Below, piece by piece: positions 25,488 through 33,345 of a stretch of DNA of 64,000 bases. Below the pieces are notes generated by a model. The model saw only the letters and a list, made by a program, of their open reading frames with translations. It was not told the origin of the DNA and made no database searches. How positions within the stretch are numbered: position 1 is the stretch's first letter; every line of letters begins with the position of its first letter. Origin of the DNA: Neobacillus sp. WH10 (lineage in GTDB: Bacteria > Bacillota > Bacilli > Bacillales > Cytobacillaceae); contig NZ_CP126110.1 of NCBI RefSeq assembly GCF_030123405.1, positions 5,270,001-5,334,000 of the forward strand, read 5' to 3'. The position numbers and the translations under genes are program-made.

Positions 25488-26198
25488 TTATTTAGCTCCT
25501 GCTTTTAACAAGATTTTTATAATCTCTTTAAAGCCTTTCTCACGTGCATGTTGTAAAGGCGTCACATTATTTTTGTCAGGAATGTTCACATCGGCCCCAT
25601 GATCTATCAGTAATTGCACCGTTTGCTGCTGTTCTTTATCTCCATTATTCAAAATAATCGCTTCTAATAAAGCGGTCCAACCGAGATTATTGACATGATT
25701 CACATCAATATCTGTATGGGTGAGAAGTTCTTTAACGACATCGACATAGCCATGTTCTGATGCCGGGATTAACGCAGTTCCCCCATAACGGTTTGTAATC
25801 GTCGGGTCGGCCCCTGCTTCAATTGTAAGCTTTAAAATATCTAGATAGCCTTCTGCACCGGCATACAAGAACGGATTATTTTTCATATCGTCCCGGATAT
25901 TCACATCTGCCCCTGCTTTGATGAGCACGTTTACCGTTTCGACATCCTTATTATAGGTTGCGATCATCGTCGGAGTCCGTCCTTTAGCGTCCTGTGCGTT
26001 AATATTCGCACCTTCCTTAATAAGTTTGCTTGTCTTGTTCGTCTCCCCACGCTCTGCCGCTTCAAGCAGTTGTTCATTCAATCGTGCGCTCACGGTTTCT
26101 CTCTCCTTTTCTTGTGTTTTCGGTTCTAAACTATTAGTTGAGACACAACCTTGAAGCAAAAGAATACATGCGACAAATGCCATCATCCACGTCCGCAT
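25488..26198 (-). CDS. Ankyrin-repeat lipoprotein
   Basis: A 236-residue protein with a lipoprotein signal (LLLQGC, Cys about 17) and about five ankyrin repeats from residue 43 to the end (DAKGRTPTMIATYNKDVETVNVLIKAGADVN, and so on). It should be anchored on the outer face of the membrane and bind a protein partner. Ankyrin repeats give no enzymatic function. It lies alone between the DUF4822 and deaminase genes, with promoters not obvious. Confidence 0.9.
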   Translation of the reverse strand: MRTWMMAFVACILLLQGCVSTNSLEPKTQEKERETVSARLNEQLLEAAERGETNKTSKLIKEGANINAQDAKGRTPTMIATYNKDVETVNVLIKAGADVNIRDDMKNNPFLYAGAEGYLDILKLTIEAGADPTITNRYGGTALIPASEHGYVDVVKELLTHTDIDVNHVNNLGWTALLEAIILNNGDKEQQQTVQLLIDHGADVNIPDKNNVTPLQHAREKGFKEIIKILLKAGAK

Positions 26199-26278
26199 AA
26201 AATCCGCCCTATTTAATTTTATTGTTACCCCTTGCTCTTGTTCCTGGGTAGCGTTATTTGTAACCCTGGCTTATTCTC

Positions 26279-26740
26279 TTATTCCTTCATTTCTTTCCAA
26301 AGCGTAAAAGGATCCTTGTTTTGAGGCTGTTTATCCAGCCTTATCAATTGAATGTCCCGCTGTTCTTTTGGAAGTCCTATTTGTTTATAAACGTATTTCG
26401 TTCCTAAACCAATTTCTTCTTCCTCAGCAGCAGTATAGGCATAATACACATGTTTCAAATTTGCCCAGTAAATGGCGCTTAAACACATCGGACAAGGTTC
26501 CCCGCTTGCATATAGTTCACAGCCGGAAAGGTCAGATGTACCAAGCGTTCGGCAGGCCTCCCGAATAGTCAGAAGTTCAGCATGAGCCGTTGGATCGCGT
26601 GTTTCGAGTACATCGTTTACTCCCTTTGCAACAATCTCTCCATTTTTGACGATCACTGCACCAAATGGTTTTCCTTTTTTGTTTTTCGTATTGTCGTAGG
26701 CTAAATCGATTGCCAGTTGCATGAATTCGTTATGACTCAT
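26279..26740 (-). CDS. guaD: Cytidine/deoxycytidylate-type deaminase, guanine deaminase-like
   Basis: A 153-residue zinc deaminase with T-A-H-A-E near residue 52 and E-P-C-P-M-C-L near 83, the ligands and proton-shuttling glutamate. Length and the PFGAVIVKNGEIVA, RDPTAHAELLTIR and GEPCPMCLSAIYWANLKHVYYA blocks match Bacillus GuaD, which makes xanthine from guanine. A tRNA adenosine deaminase would have a different C-terminus. It is divergent from the LysR gene, which may regulate it. Confidence 0.82.
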   Translation of the reverse strand: MSHNEFMQLAIDLAYDNTKNKKGKPFGAVIVKNGEIVAKGVNDVLETRDPTAHAELLTIREACRTLGTSDLSGCELYASGEPCPMCLSAIYWANLKHVYYAYTAAEEEEIGLGTKYVYKQIGLPKEQRDIQLIRLDKQPQNKDPFTLWKEMKE

Positions 26741-26943
26741 TTAAAGTCACTCCCTTGACTTATGTTTTTTGGTTTCCATAGTTGTTCCAGCATAATAACA
26801 TTACCTGTTTGATGTTCTAACTACATCTAGGTTTGACATAAGCATCCTTGTTTCATTATGATATCTAAAAATGAAGCATATGAAAAATATTAAAAAAATT
26901 ACTTTTTCTTAAGTTTTTCATATAATAAGGGAGTTTTTTACAT

Positions 26944-27843
26944 ATGGATATAAGACAACTGCGATATTTTACAGCCATTGTAGAAGAAAGAAAGATTTCT
27001 GCTGCCGCTGAACGACTTCATATTTCTCAGCCTCCACTAAGCCAGCACCTGAAAACAATGGAAGACGAACTCGGAACGAAATTAATAGAAAGAAGTGGAA
27101 AATTTTTAGAAGTTACGGAAGCTGGAAAAGCTTTATATAAGTATGCCTTACAAATGACTCAATTAATGGAAGAAGCGAAAATGGAAGTAAAGGAAGTCGG
27201 AATTGGGGTAAGCGGAAGACTTACGCTAGGGATCAATACGTTTTCGGCAGCAGGATTACCTGAAATACTTCACGGGTTCCGCACAAAATATCCTAAGGTA
27301 ACCTATAAAATTCATCAAAATGAATCAGCTCAACTTTGCCAATTAGTAAGAGACCGGATTATAGAGCTGGCGATTATCCAATTACCGCTCGAGTTACAGG
27401 ATTTCACAGTGACCCACCTTCATACAGAGCCGTTTTACTTTATTGCTTCAACTAAAAAGCAACCGTTTAATTGTGAAGTAACACTTGCTGACATTCAAAA
27501 CCACCCTCTGATTTTACCTAGTACAGAAGGATTGGGAGTTCATTATATGATTTTAGAATCATTTTCAAAGGCTCAACTTCATCCAAACATTATTGCCGAG
27601 TGCTCTGATATCTCCCTTTTATTAGATTTAGTCGTATCTGATTTTGGAACAGCTATTATTCCTGAAAATGTACTTACACAATACAAAAACTACAATATTC
27701 AAGCTTACAAAATTAAAGAAACAGAGCTAACTACATCTACAGGGTTAATTTGGCTGAAGAATCATTATCTATCAAAAACCGCGCAAAACTTTACAAACCT
27801 ATTAACGGAGTACCTACAGCAAAACACGGATTTACAGTGTTAA
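26944..27843 (+). CDS. LysR-family transcriptional regulator
   Basis: A 299-residue LTTR with the classic N-terminal winged helix (MDIRQLRYFTAIVEERKISAAAERLHISQPPLSQHLKTMEDELG, split here by family landmarks) and a substrate-binding domain from about residue 90. It is divergent from the guanine deaminase-like gene, a usual arrangement for control of the neighbour and of itself. The upstream region has TATAAT and a separated ATATGAAAAA / TTTTTCATAT inverted repeat. The inducer is unknown. Confidence 0.92.
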   Translation: MDIRQLRYFTAIVEERKISAAAERLHISQPPLSQHLKTMEDELGTKLIERSGKFLEVTEAGKALYKYALQMTQLMEEAKMEVKEVGIGVSGRLTLGINTFSAAGLPEILHGFRTKYPKVTYKIHQNESAQLCQLVRDRIIELAIIQLPLELQDFTVTHLHTEPFYFIASTKKQPFNCEVTLADIQNHPLILPSTEGLGVHYMILESFSKAQLHPNIIAECSDISLLLDLVVSDFGTAIIPENVLTQYKNYNIQAYKIKETELTTSTGLIWLKNHYLSKTAQNFTNLLTEYLQQNTDLQC

Positions 27844-27961
27844 GGACTTAATTATTCATCAATTACGCCCAATAGTTGAATACTATCTTATACCTATTAA
27901 AGACACTCCATTATAAATCTATATATAATAAAAGCTTGTAGGATTGACGAAGATGGAAATA

Positions 27962-28168
27962 CTAAAAAAGTGTACCTTTAAATTTCCCTGGTTTTTTTAC
28001 ATAGCCTTCGATTATAAATCCACATTTGGTACAAATAATGTATTCAACATCTGAACCTAAGCTCATCTTATTATCTGGGTACATAACTCCATATCCACTA
28101 TGCTTGCCTTTCCCCAATTCTTCCCCACCACATTTTGGGCATTCTGTTACTTTCATGGACTTTTCCAC
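27962..28168 (-). CDS. Zinc-ribbon protein
   Basis: A 68-residue protein with two C-x-x-C knuckles (CPKCGG near residue 10 and CTKCG near 46) separated by a Gly-rich loop with a MYPDNKM segment. It resembles the nucleic-acid or metal-binding zinc ribbons common in Bacillus. GTG 28168 follows GGGGAGGG at 6 bases and is chosen. No partner is nearby. Confidence 0.75.
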   Translation of the reverse strand: MEKSMKVTECPKCGGEELGKGKHSGYGVMYPDNKMSLGSDVEYIICTKCGFIIEGYVKKPGKFKGTLF

Positions 28169-28270
28169 TTGAAACCCTCCCCTTTAGAAATATATGATCC
28201 AACTCCCGAAGCAATAATTAATAGCTTCATTTCACTTCTAATAATTCCTTTACAAAACAATCTGGCCCGT

Positions 28271-28384
28271 TCATAAAGCAAGCGTCATAGCATCATCCCA
28301 CGGTTTAAAATCGATATGGTCGTTATCAATGGATTCAAGTAATCCTTCCAACACATTCCGATGTTGCAACCATTCGTTCATCAT
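28271..28384 (-). pseudogene. Truncated DinB-family fragment
   Basis: ATG 28384 opens a 37-codon frame whose MMNEWLQHRNVLEGLLESIDN and FKPWDDAMTLAL match the N-terminal helix of DinB/YfiT four-helix proteins, which normally have about 160 residues. It stops just after the A-M-T-L motif, and the remaining helices are not found downstream. A decayed copy is the best reading. Confidence 0.6.
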
Positions 28385-28517
28385 TTGCCTGCCCCAAATT
28401 ATTTCCTCCTTTATGTGTCTACCGTCTAAACCCAAAAAAACCCATTTAAACACAATTCGCTATACAACAACTTAATTCCTTTTTTAAACCCGACGTTGGT
28501 ACTATAATGAAAGGGAA

Positions 28518-28742
28518 ATAAGCCAGCTTTATATTCATATTGATCATCAAGGAATCAGTATAGGTCAAACCTTACTAGATAAAGCAAAAGCACAATCATG
28601 TGGGAGGTTAACATTATTCACATTTGAAGTAAATGAAAATGCACAACGATTTTATGAAAAGCATGGATTTAAAATCATTGGAAGAGGACATGAAAATGAA
28701 GAAAATTTACCTGATATTCAATATGAATGGATAGCAAAATAA
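28518..28742 (+). pseudogene. C-terminal remnant of a GNAT acetyltransferase
   Basis: A 75-codon open stretch without a start carries the second half of a GNAT fold: L-Y-I-H-x-x-x-Q-G-I-S-I-G-Q-T-L-L, LFTFEVNENAQRFYEKHGF and a terminal strand. The first half is missing. It lies next to two other gene fragments, consistent with a deletion hotspot. Confidence 0.75.
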
Positions 28743-28746
28743 TGAT

Positions 28747-28896
28747 GTAATCGGGGGACTTAGTAAGAAAAAAATTAAAGCTCGTACGAGACTAACGGAT
28801 GCTTATATGTCATTGTACGGTATTATTTTGAATATAATTGTTTTCTTGATTCCAATTTTGTATAACGTGGTTGGAACATTAATCTTTGGAGTTTAA
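28747..28896 (+). pseudogene. Fragment of a membrane protein
   Basis: An open stretch of 49 codons with two hydrophobic segments (GIILNIIVFLIPILY, VVGTLIFGV) follows the GNAT remnant. No start with a ribosome site precedes it. It looks like the tail of a lost membrane protein, but a small membrane peptide from ATG 28807 cannot be excluded. Confidence 0.4.
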
Positions 28897-28977
28897 GAAG
28901 GATTATATATATGACCTGAATCACCAAGTAAATACAATTCAGGATTGGAAATTTAATCACCCTTTTATTGTTATGCT

Positions 28978-29035
28978 CCCAATAAAGTAGACAGATGAAA
29001 TAATAAAAATTCTGTTTACTTTATTGGGGGCTTTT
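28978..29035 (+). terminator. Long inverted repeat, terminator or mobile-element end
   Basis: Arms of 17 bases (28978-28994 and 29012-29028) differ at one position and flank a 17-base AT-rich loop. The right arm is followed by GGCTTTTC. The length is unusual for a terminator, and the ends recall insertion-sequence termini. The rest of 28897-29225 holds no supported gene. Confidence 0.5.
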
Positions 29036-29225
29036 CTATGGCAAAAAATTTTCAGATTTTAATTAAACTTTTTAAGCTAATTGACGATACTATGCTATGA
29101 GACTGTTTTTCTATAAAGAAACCTTCATTATGTCTATTTTTATCGAATTATCGAATCCCCCCCTAAATAATAGCAAACTATGGTAAAATGATGTAAAATA
29201 TGAAAATTTGAGGTGATTTTACTAG

Positions 29226-30425
29226 ATGAAGAAAACTATCGTTCGTACACTTTCGACAACCGCTCTTTTTTCGACGCTTTTCGCTGGGTCTGCACTCGCC
29301 GATACTTACAAAGTTCAAAAAGGTGACAGCCTTTCGAAAATCGCCTTGAAATTTAAGACAAGTGTCAATGAAATTAAGGTTCAGAACGGTTTAGCATCCG
29401 ATCTGATCTATGAAAATCAAATTCTGCAAATTTCACCACAGACCGCAACCGTACAAGCTACACAGCAAACCAATTATACCGTTGTCAAAGGTGATGCGCT
29501 CATTAAAATCGCTAACCGCTACAATGTCACAGTCGGCGAGCTGCAGCAGTGGAATAATCTGCAGGGCACGCTCATCTATGTTGGACAAGTGCTGAAGGTA
29601 TCTGCTCCGGGGCAAACAGTGACCGTGACACCACCGCAGCCGGCACCAGCACCAGCACCGAAGCCTCCAACACCGCCACCATCCTCTACGAGTGAATACA
29701 CCGTCAAAAGCGGCGACAGCCTGAGCAAAATTGGTGTCCAATATGGCATGACTGTACAACAGTTGAAAACACTTAATAACTTATTATCCGATCTTATTTA
29801 TGTTGGGCAAAAGCTCAAAGTTACGGGTACCCAGACTCAGACACCTCCGCCAGTGGTAACCCCTCCTCCGGCAGTTCAGCCGCCGGCAGCGAGTACGTAT
29901 GTTGTCAAAAGCGGTGATACTCTTGGAAAAATTGCTCGTCAATACAACATGACGGTCCAGAATCTGAAGTCACTAAACGGCCTTACATCCGACATGATTT
30001 ATGTGGGACAAACGCTTAAGGTAACGGGACAGGCTACCACAGCACCGACACCTAAACCGGAACCCCAGGGTGATGTGATCACGGTGGCTAAGAGCTTAAT
30101 AGGAACGCCATATGTATGGGGCGGCAGTACTCTTTCCGGATTTGATTGCAGCGGGTTCATCTACTATGTCGCGAACCAATCGGGCACGAAGATCGGACGC
30201 TATTCCGCAGCAGGCTATTATGACCGCAGCTATTACGTGGACAGTCCTAAGCCTGGCGATCTTGTCTTTTTTGAGAATACATATAAAAAAGGAATCTCCC
30301 ACGTGGGCATCTACCTAGGCAGTGACCAATTCATCCACGCCGACGAGACCCGTGGCGTCATGATTTCCAATTTAAAAAGTAACTACTATTCCGCCCACTT
30401 TGCGGCGTTTAAGCGATTCTATTAA
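29226..30425 (+). CDS. LysM x4 - NlpC/P60 peptidoglycan endopeptidase
   Basis: A 399-residue secreted cell-wall hydrolase. The signal peptide ends near ALA-D (26). Four LysM repeats of about 44 residues follow, each Y-x-V-x-x-G-D-x-L-x-K-I, joined by Pro/Thr-rich linkers. The C-terminal NlpC/P60 domain begins at about residue 285, with catalytic C308 (FDCSGF), H359 (SHVGIY) and third residue H371 (FIHA). It resembles LytE/LytF/CwlS, which cut D-Glu-DAP bonds and act in elongation or separation. GAGGTGA precedes the ATG. Confidence 0.95.
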   Translation: MKKTIVRTLSTTALFSTLFAGSALADTYKVQKGDSLSKIALKFKTSVNEIKVQNGLASDLIYENQILQISPQTATVQATQQTNYTVVKGDALIKIANRYNVTVGELQQWNNLQGTLIYVGQVLKVSAPGQTVTVTPPQPAPAPAPKPPTPPPSSTSEYTVKSGDSLSKIGVQYGMTVQQLKTLNNLLSDLIYVGQKLKVTGTQTQTPPPVVTPPPAVQPPAASTYVVKSGDTLGKIARQYNMTVQNLKSLNGLTSDMIYVGQTLKVTGQATTAPTPKPEPQGDVITVAKSLIGTPYVWGGSTLSGFDCSGFIYYVANQSGTKIGRYSAAGYYDRSYYVDSPKPGDLVFFENTYKKGISHVGIYLGSDQFIHADETRGVMISNLKSNYYSAHFAAFKRFY

Positions 30426-30492
30426 TAGAAAACCAGTTTTATTAGAAAATTTATGCAGCACTCGAGATACGATTGTGATGCACATGGGACAA

Positions 30493-30530
30493 GCCAGTCT
30501 CCTATTTTAGGAGATTGGCATTTTTTTATT
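30493..30530 (+). terminator. Terminator of the LysM-NlpC gene
   Basis: GCCAGTCTCCT pairs with AGGAGATTGGC around a 4-base loop and is followed by ATTTTTTTATTTTT. Confidence 0.9.
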
Positions 30531-30599
30531 TTTCAGGTTTAAAAGATTGAGAGGTTGGCCATCCTGATGATAGCTACAAAATTTAAGGGGGTTCTGGGG

Positions 30600-30737
30600 A
30601 TGAAGGAAAACGGGTTGCTATTTTCAGAGTTTGCTAAAGAGGATGGATTCGAGCTGAACAAGTATCTTACCCAGCTGTTTGATTATTTTTCTACTCTATC
30701 TAAAACTGAAGACACGAAGACCGAGCCGCCCCAGTAA
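30600..30737 (+). CDS. 45-residue small protein
   Basis: ATG 30600 follows AAGGGGG at about 9 bases. The peptide (KENGLLFSEFAKEDGFELNKYLTQLFDYFSTLSK then an acidic tail) is helical, with no export signal. The frame opens 15 codons earlier without a better site. A terminator overlaps the end. Unrecognised. Confidence 0.5.
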   Translation: MKENGLLFSEFAKEDGFELNKYLTQLFDYFSTLSKTEDTKTEPPQ

Positions 30738-30756
30738 CTATGGGGGCCTTTTTTGT
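30726..30756 (+). terminator. Terminator overlapping the small gene
   Basis: CCCC and GGGGG pair around a 9-base loop and are followed by CCTTTTTTG. Confidence 0.7.
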
Positions 30757-30949
30757 TTTTATCAGGATTTTTTGAAATTTACCTGCCAGCACGGTCCTTG
30801 CCGATGGTTTTTTGGGCGAAATTTCTCTTTTTTTGGGTGTATCGAAATTCAGTACCGCGGAATTTGTCTGATTATTTTGGAAGGAATTTCAGCGATGGAG
30901 GACTAATATCAAAAGGATAAAGGTATTAAAAACGTGAGGTGAGTTCATT

Positions 30950-31918
30950 TTGCAAAAAATAAAAAGGTTTTGGGTTTTATTGGTTGGGTCTGTGCTATTG
31001 TTAGGCTATCCGGGAGTGGCGGCTGCCGGCTGGGCGCTTGAGGGCGGTAAGTGGCACTATTATGATCATGGTTTGATGAAGGTGGGCTGGTTGCTCGAGG
31101 ACGGGCGTTGGTATTACTTGGATCAGTCTGGGGCGATGAAGACAGGCTGGGTGTCCGATGGTGGAAAGTGGTATTTCTTGGACCGGTCAGGCGCAATGAA
31201 GACAGGCTGGGTGCTCGTCGATGGGAAGTGGTATTACCTGGATCAATCGGGTGCGATGAAGACAGGTTGGGTCCTCGTTGATGGGAAGTGGTATTTCTTG
31301 GACCGTTCGGGCGTGATGAAGACTGGTTGGGTTTGGGATAATGGGAAGTGGTATAACTTGAGTAGCTCGGGTGCTATGCGTTCGGGATGGCTTATGGATA
31401 AGGGCAGTTCGTATTTCCTTGATCAGAGTGGTGCAATGGTGACGGGCTGGAAATCAATTTCTGATGATTGGTATTATTTTGATAAGTGGGACGGCGCGAT
31501 GAAGAGGCAGAATTTTGTTGGCGGTTACTACCTGATGGCCGATGGGCGGATGACGAATGCGGGAAATGCTGAGGTCGTTTCTGCCGTGGAGGATTTGAAA
31601 AAGTGGATTGATGTCGGGCTCACAAAGTTGGAGCTTCAGGAGAAGCTGGGTGCGAGTTATCATGATCTGGTCGGGATTGAGGGTGATAAATACTGGCAGT
31701 ACACTTTGAAGGTTACGGATGCAGGGAATGTTAAGGCTGTGAAGTGGGATGCGGACGACTTCGGTACTGAGGATTTAGCAAAAGGTTCGGCGGATATTAT
31801 TGTGCTCGCTTATTGGGATGGTGACGGGAAGGCATTCCGGGTGTCGATGGACTACTTTAATAAGGCGCACAAGTTCCATCACTATTATTCTGCTAAGTAT
31901 GATTATGAGTATAACTAA
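30950..31918 (+). CDS. Secreted cell-wall-binding-repeat protein with unknown C-terminal domain
   Basis: A 322-residue exported protein starting with TTG after GAGGTGAG. The signal peptide ends near A-A-A-G (26). Eight or nine aromatic/Gly repeats of about 20 residues (G-W-x-x-x-x-G-K-W-Y-Y-L-D-x-S-G-A-M-K-T) follow to about residue 195, as in choline-binding or related wall-binding modules. The last 120 residues form a separate domain (VEDLKKWIDVGLTKLELQEKL ... KAVKWDADDFGTED) that I do not recognise. Unlike its neighbours, the repeats are N-terminal. Confidence 0.82.
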   Translation: MQKIKRFWVLLVGSVLLLGYPGVAAAGWALEGGKWHYYDHGLMKVGWLLEDGRWYYLDQSGAMKTGWVSDGGKWYFLDRSGAMKTGWVLVDGKWYYLDQSGAMKTGWVLVDGKWYFLDRSGVMKTGWVWDNGKWYNLSSSGAMRSGWLMDKGSSYFLDQSGAMVTGWKSISDDWYYFDKWDGAMKRQNFVGGYYLMADGRMTNAGNAEVVSAVEDLKKWIDVGLTKLELQEKLGASYHDLVGIEGDKYWQYTLKVTDAGNVKAVKWDADDFGTEDLAKGSADIIVLAYWDGDGKAFRVSMDYFNKAHKFHHYYSAKYDYEYN

Positions 31919-31961
31919 TTTGTTTGGGTGTTTTGATAATCGAGGCGGATTTTAGTTAGTT

Positions 31962-31997
31962 GGCCAGTTCCCTGGAGTACGAGGACTGGCTTTTTTG
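31962..31997 (+). terminator. Terminator of the wall-binding protein gene
   Basis: GCCAGTTCC pairs with GGACTGGC and is followed by TTTTTTG. Confidence 0.85.
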
Positions 31998-32087
31998 TGT
32001 AGTTGGGTTATTCGGAGCAGGGTTCAATTACCGAACGGGTATAATTTTAAGTGCTTTGGTAAGTGTAACTCGCTTTCATTTACCGAA

Positions 32088-32324
32088 CTACTTTCTTTTT
32101 TCCCATTTCGTGTAATGAGAGGACTTATTAGATTTCCCTTTCCTTTTAGCAATAAAAATTGCCCCTAGATAACATCCAACCCCTATTATATTTATTATTA
32201 AGTTACCAATCTGACCAAACTTATCAATTGCTAATCCAATCAAAAGACTACCAAACAGCATAAGTAATATCACAAAAAGTAATTTCAAATTCTTTTTAAT
32301 CCTCCAAGTGTACGATTTTTTCAT
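32088..32324 (-). CDS. Small two-helix membrane protein
   Basis: 78 residues with a basic N-terminus, two membrane helices (about 14-34 and 39-60) and a basic C-terminus rich in Lys and Ser. The ATG at 32324 lacks a clear ribosome site, which lowers confidence. It follows the SUKH fragment on the same strand with a 24-base gap. Function unknown. Confidence 0.5.
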   Translation of the reverse strand: MKKSYTWRIKKNLKLLFVILLMLFGSLLIGLAIDKFGQIGNLIINIIGVGCYLGAIFIAKRKGKSNKSSHYTKWEKRK

Positions 32325-32348
32325 TTCAGGTAGAAGTAAAAGACCAAA

Positions 32349-32745
32349 CTAAACCGAAATCTTACCTGTAATCCAGCCTTCAATGAATTGTTCTAATGAG
32401 GAGGCTACCCAGGTCCGGCTATCATCCTCGTGATTCCAAACATAGATATCGGTTTTTTCGATGGTTCCATTTTTTAAAATAGCGTAGCAAAATAAAGCGC
32501 CATTCCCTGCGTCTGAGAAAAAGAACAGATGATCAAAGGGCATATAAATATCTGTATAATCTTCAAAGTTTCTAAAAAATAGATTGTCCTTCACAATTTG
32601 AGAGGTTGACCAAATCAAAGGACAATTCCAATTGTCGAAGACACCATTTGTTTCATTAAATAAGCTGGCTAATTCATCTGGTAGTTCAACATTTAATTCT
32701 TTTTGAATTTGAGAAAGTTCGCTCTTGGTTGCGGGGTCCTTAAAA
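32349..32745 (-). pseudogene. SMI1/KNR4 (SUKH)-family protein lacking its start
   Basis: The open frame encodes ELSQIQKELNVELPDELASLFNETNGVF, then SDAGNGALFCYAILKNG, VWNHEDDSR and SLEQFIEGWITG, the order seen in SUKH proteins that often serve as immunity partners of toxins. The frame begins after an in-frame TAA at about 32746 with no ATG/GTG/TTG and no ribosome site before the conserved part; the first usable start (TTG 32618) removes about 40 conserved residues. It abuts the fragment at 32752-32901, suggesting a deletion joint. Confidence 0.7.
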
Positions 32746-32751
32746 TGATAT

Positions 32752-32901
32752 TCATTCGAATTTTAATCCTTCATTGAACCTCTCCGTCAGCCATTTGTTT
32801 TTGTTTATGTACCCTGTTGAATTTGGCTTGCTGCCAAGACAATAACATCCCTGAGCGTCTAACTTTCCTTCGTCTAAATCTACCATTTCAATTGTTTCCA
32901 C
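32752..32901 (-). pseudogene. N-terminal fragment of a GNAT/YoaP-like protein
   Basis: GTG 32901 with AGGGGG upstream opens 49 codons that contain GCYCLGSKPNSTGYINKNKWLTERFNEGLKFE, the typical beginning of GNAT proteins with a YoaP domain, which normally run over 240 residues. The frame stops where the SUKH remnant starts. The ribosome site is intact, but the product would be a stub. Confidence 0.65.
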
Positions 32902-33003
32902 ATTATTTTTCCCCCTACATTACTTATTGTTCGTACAAATTATTTCAATAAAAGGAAGCGGTAATCCTTCTATCGCAAAAAGGAAAAGCCACTTATGAGT
33001 CTT

Positions 33004-33208
33004 ATAAGATACCTTTTCAGTGGATTTTTTAGCAGAACGTGCTCCTATAACCCTTATAAGATACCCTTTCCTTGATTTTTTCGACCGAATGGGCTCCTAT
33101 TACCTTTATAAGATACCTTTTCCGTGATTTTCTCGGCAAAATGGGCTCCTATTACCCTTATAAGTTACCTTTTCGACAATATCCCCACTGGAACGGGTTC
33201 TTATTGGT
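33004..33208. repeat. 52-bp tandem repeat array A (about 4 units)
   Basis: The landmark ATAAGATACC recurs at 33004, 33056, 33108 and 33160, exactly 52 bases apart. Units share ATAAGATACCTTTTC near the start and GGGCTCCTATNACC near the end. The array fills most of the gap 32902-33345, downstream of a wall-binding protein gene. No ORF is supported in it. Confidence 0.9.
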
Positions 33209-33345
33209 CGCATTTACTACTATTCTCACTTTTTCTAAAAGGGTTTGGTCTCTTAGAAACGGCGATTAACCCCAAAAACACATCTTGCCGCCAATCAACG
33301 AGATTGACGGCAAGATGTGTCCTAATGAATCGATTCATTATCCGA

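Noticed and set aside
33004..33208. CRISPR array
   Set aside because: Whole 52-bp units are repeated without unique spacers, and no cas genes are near.
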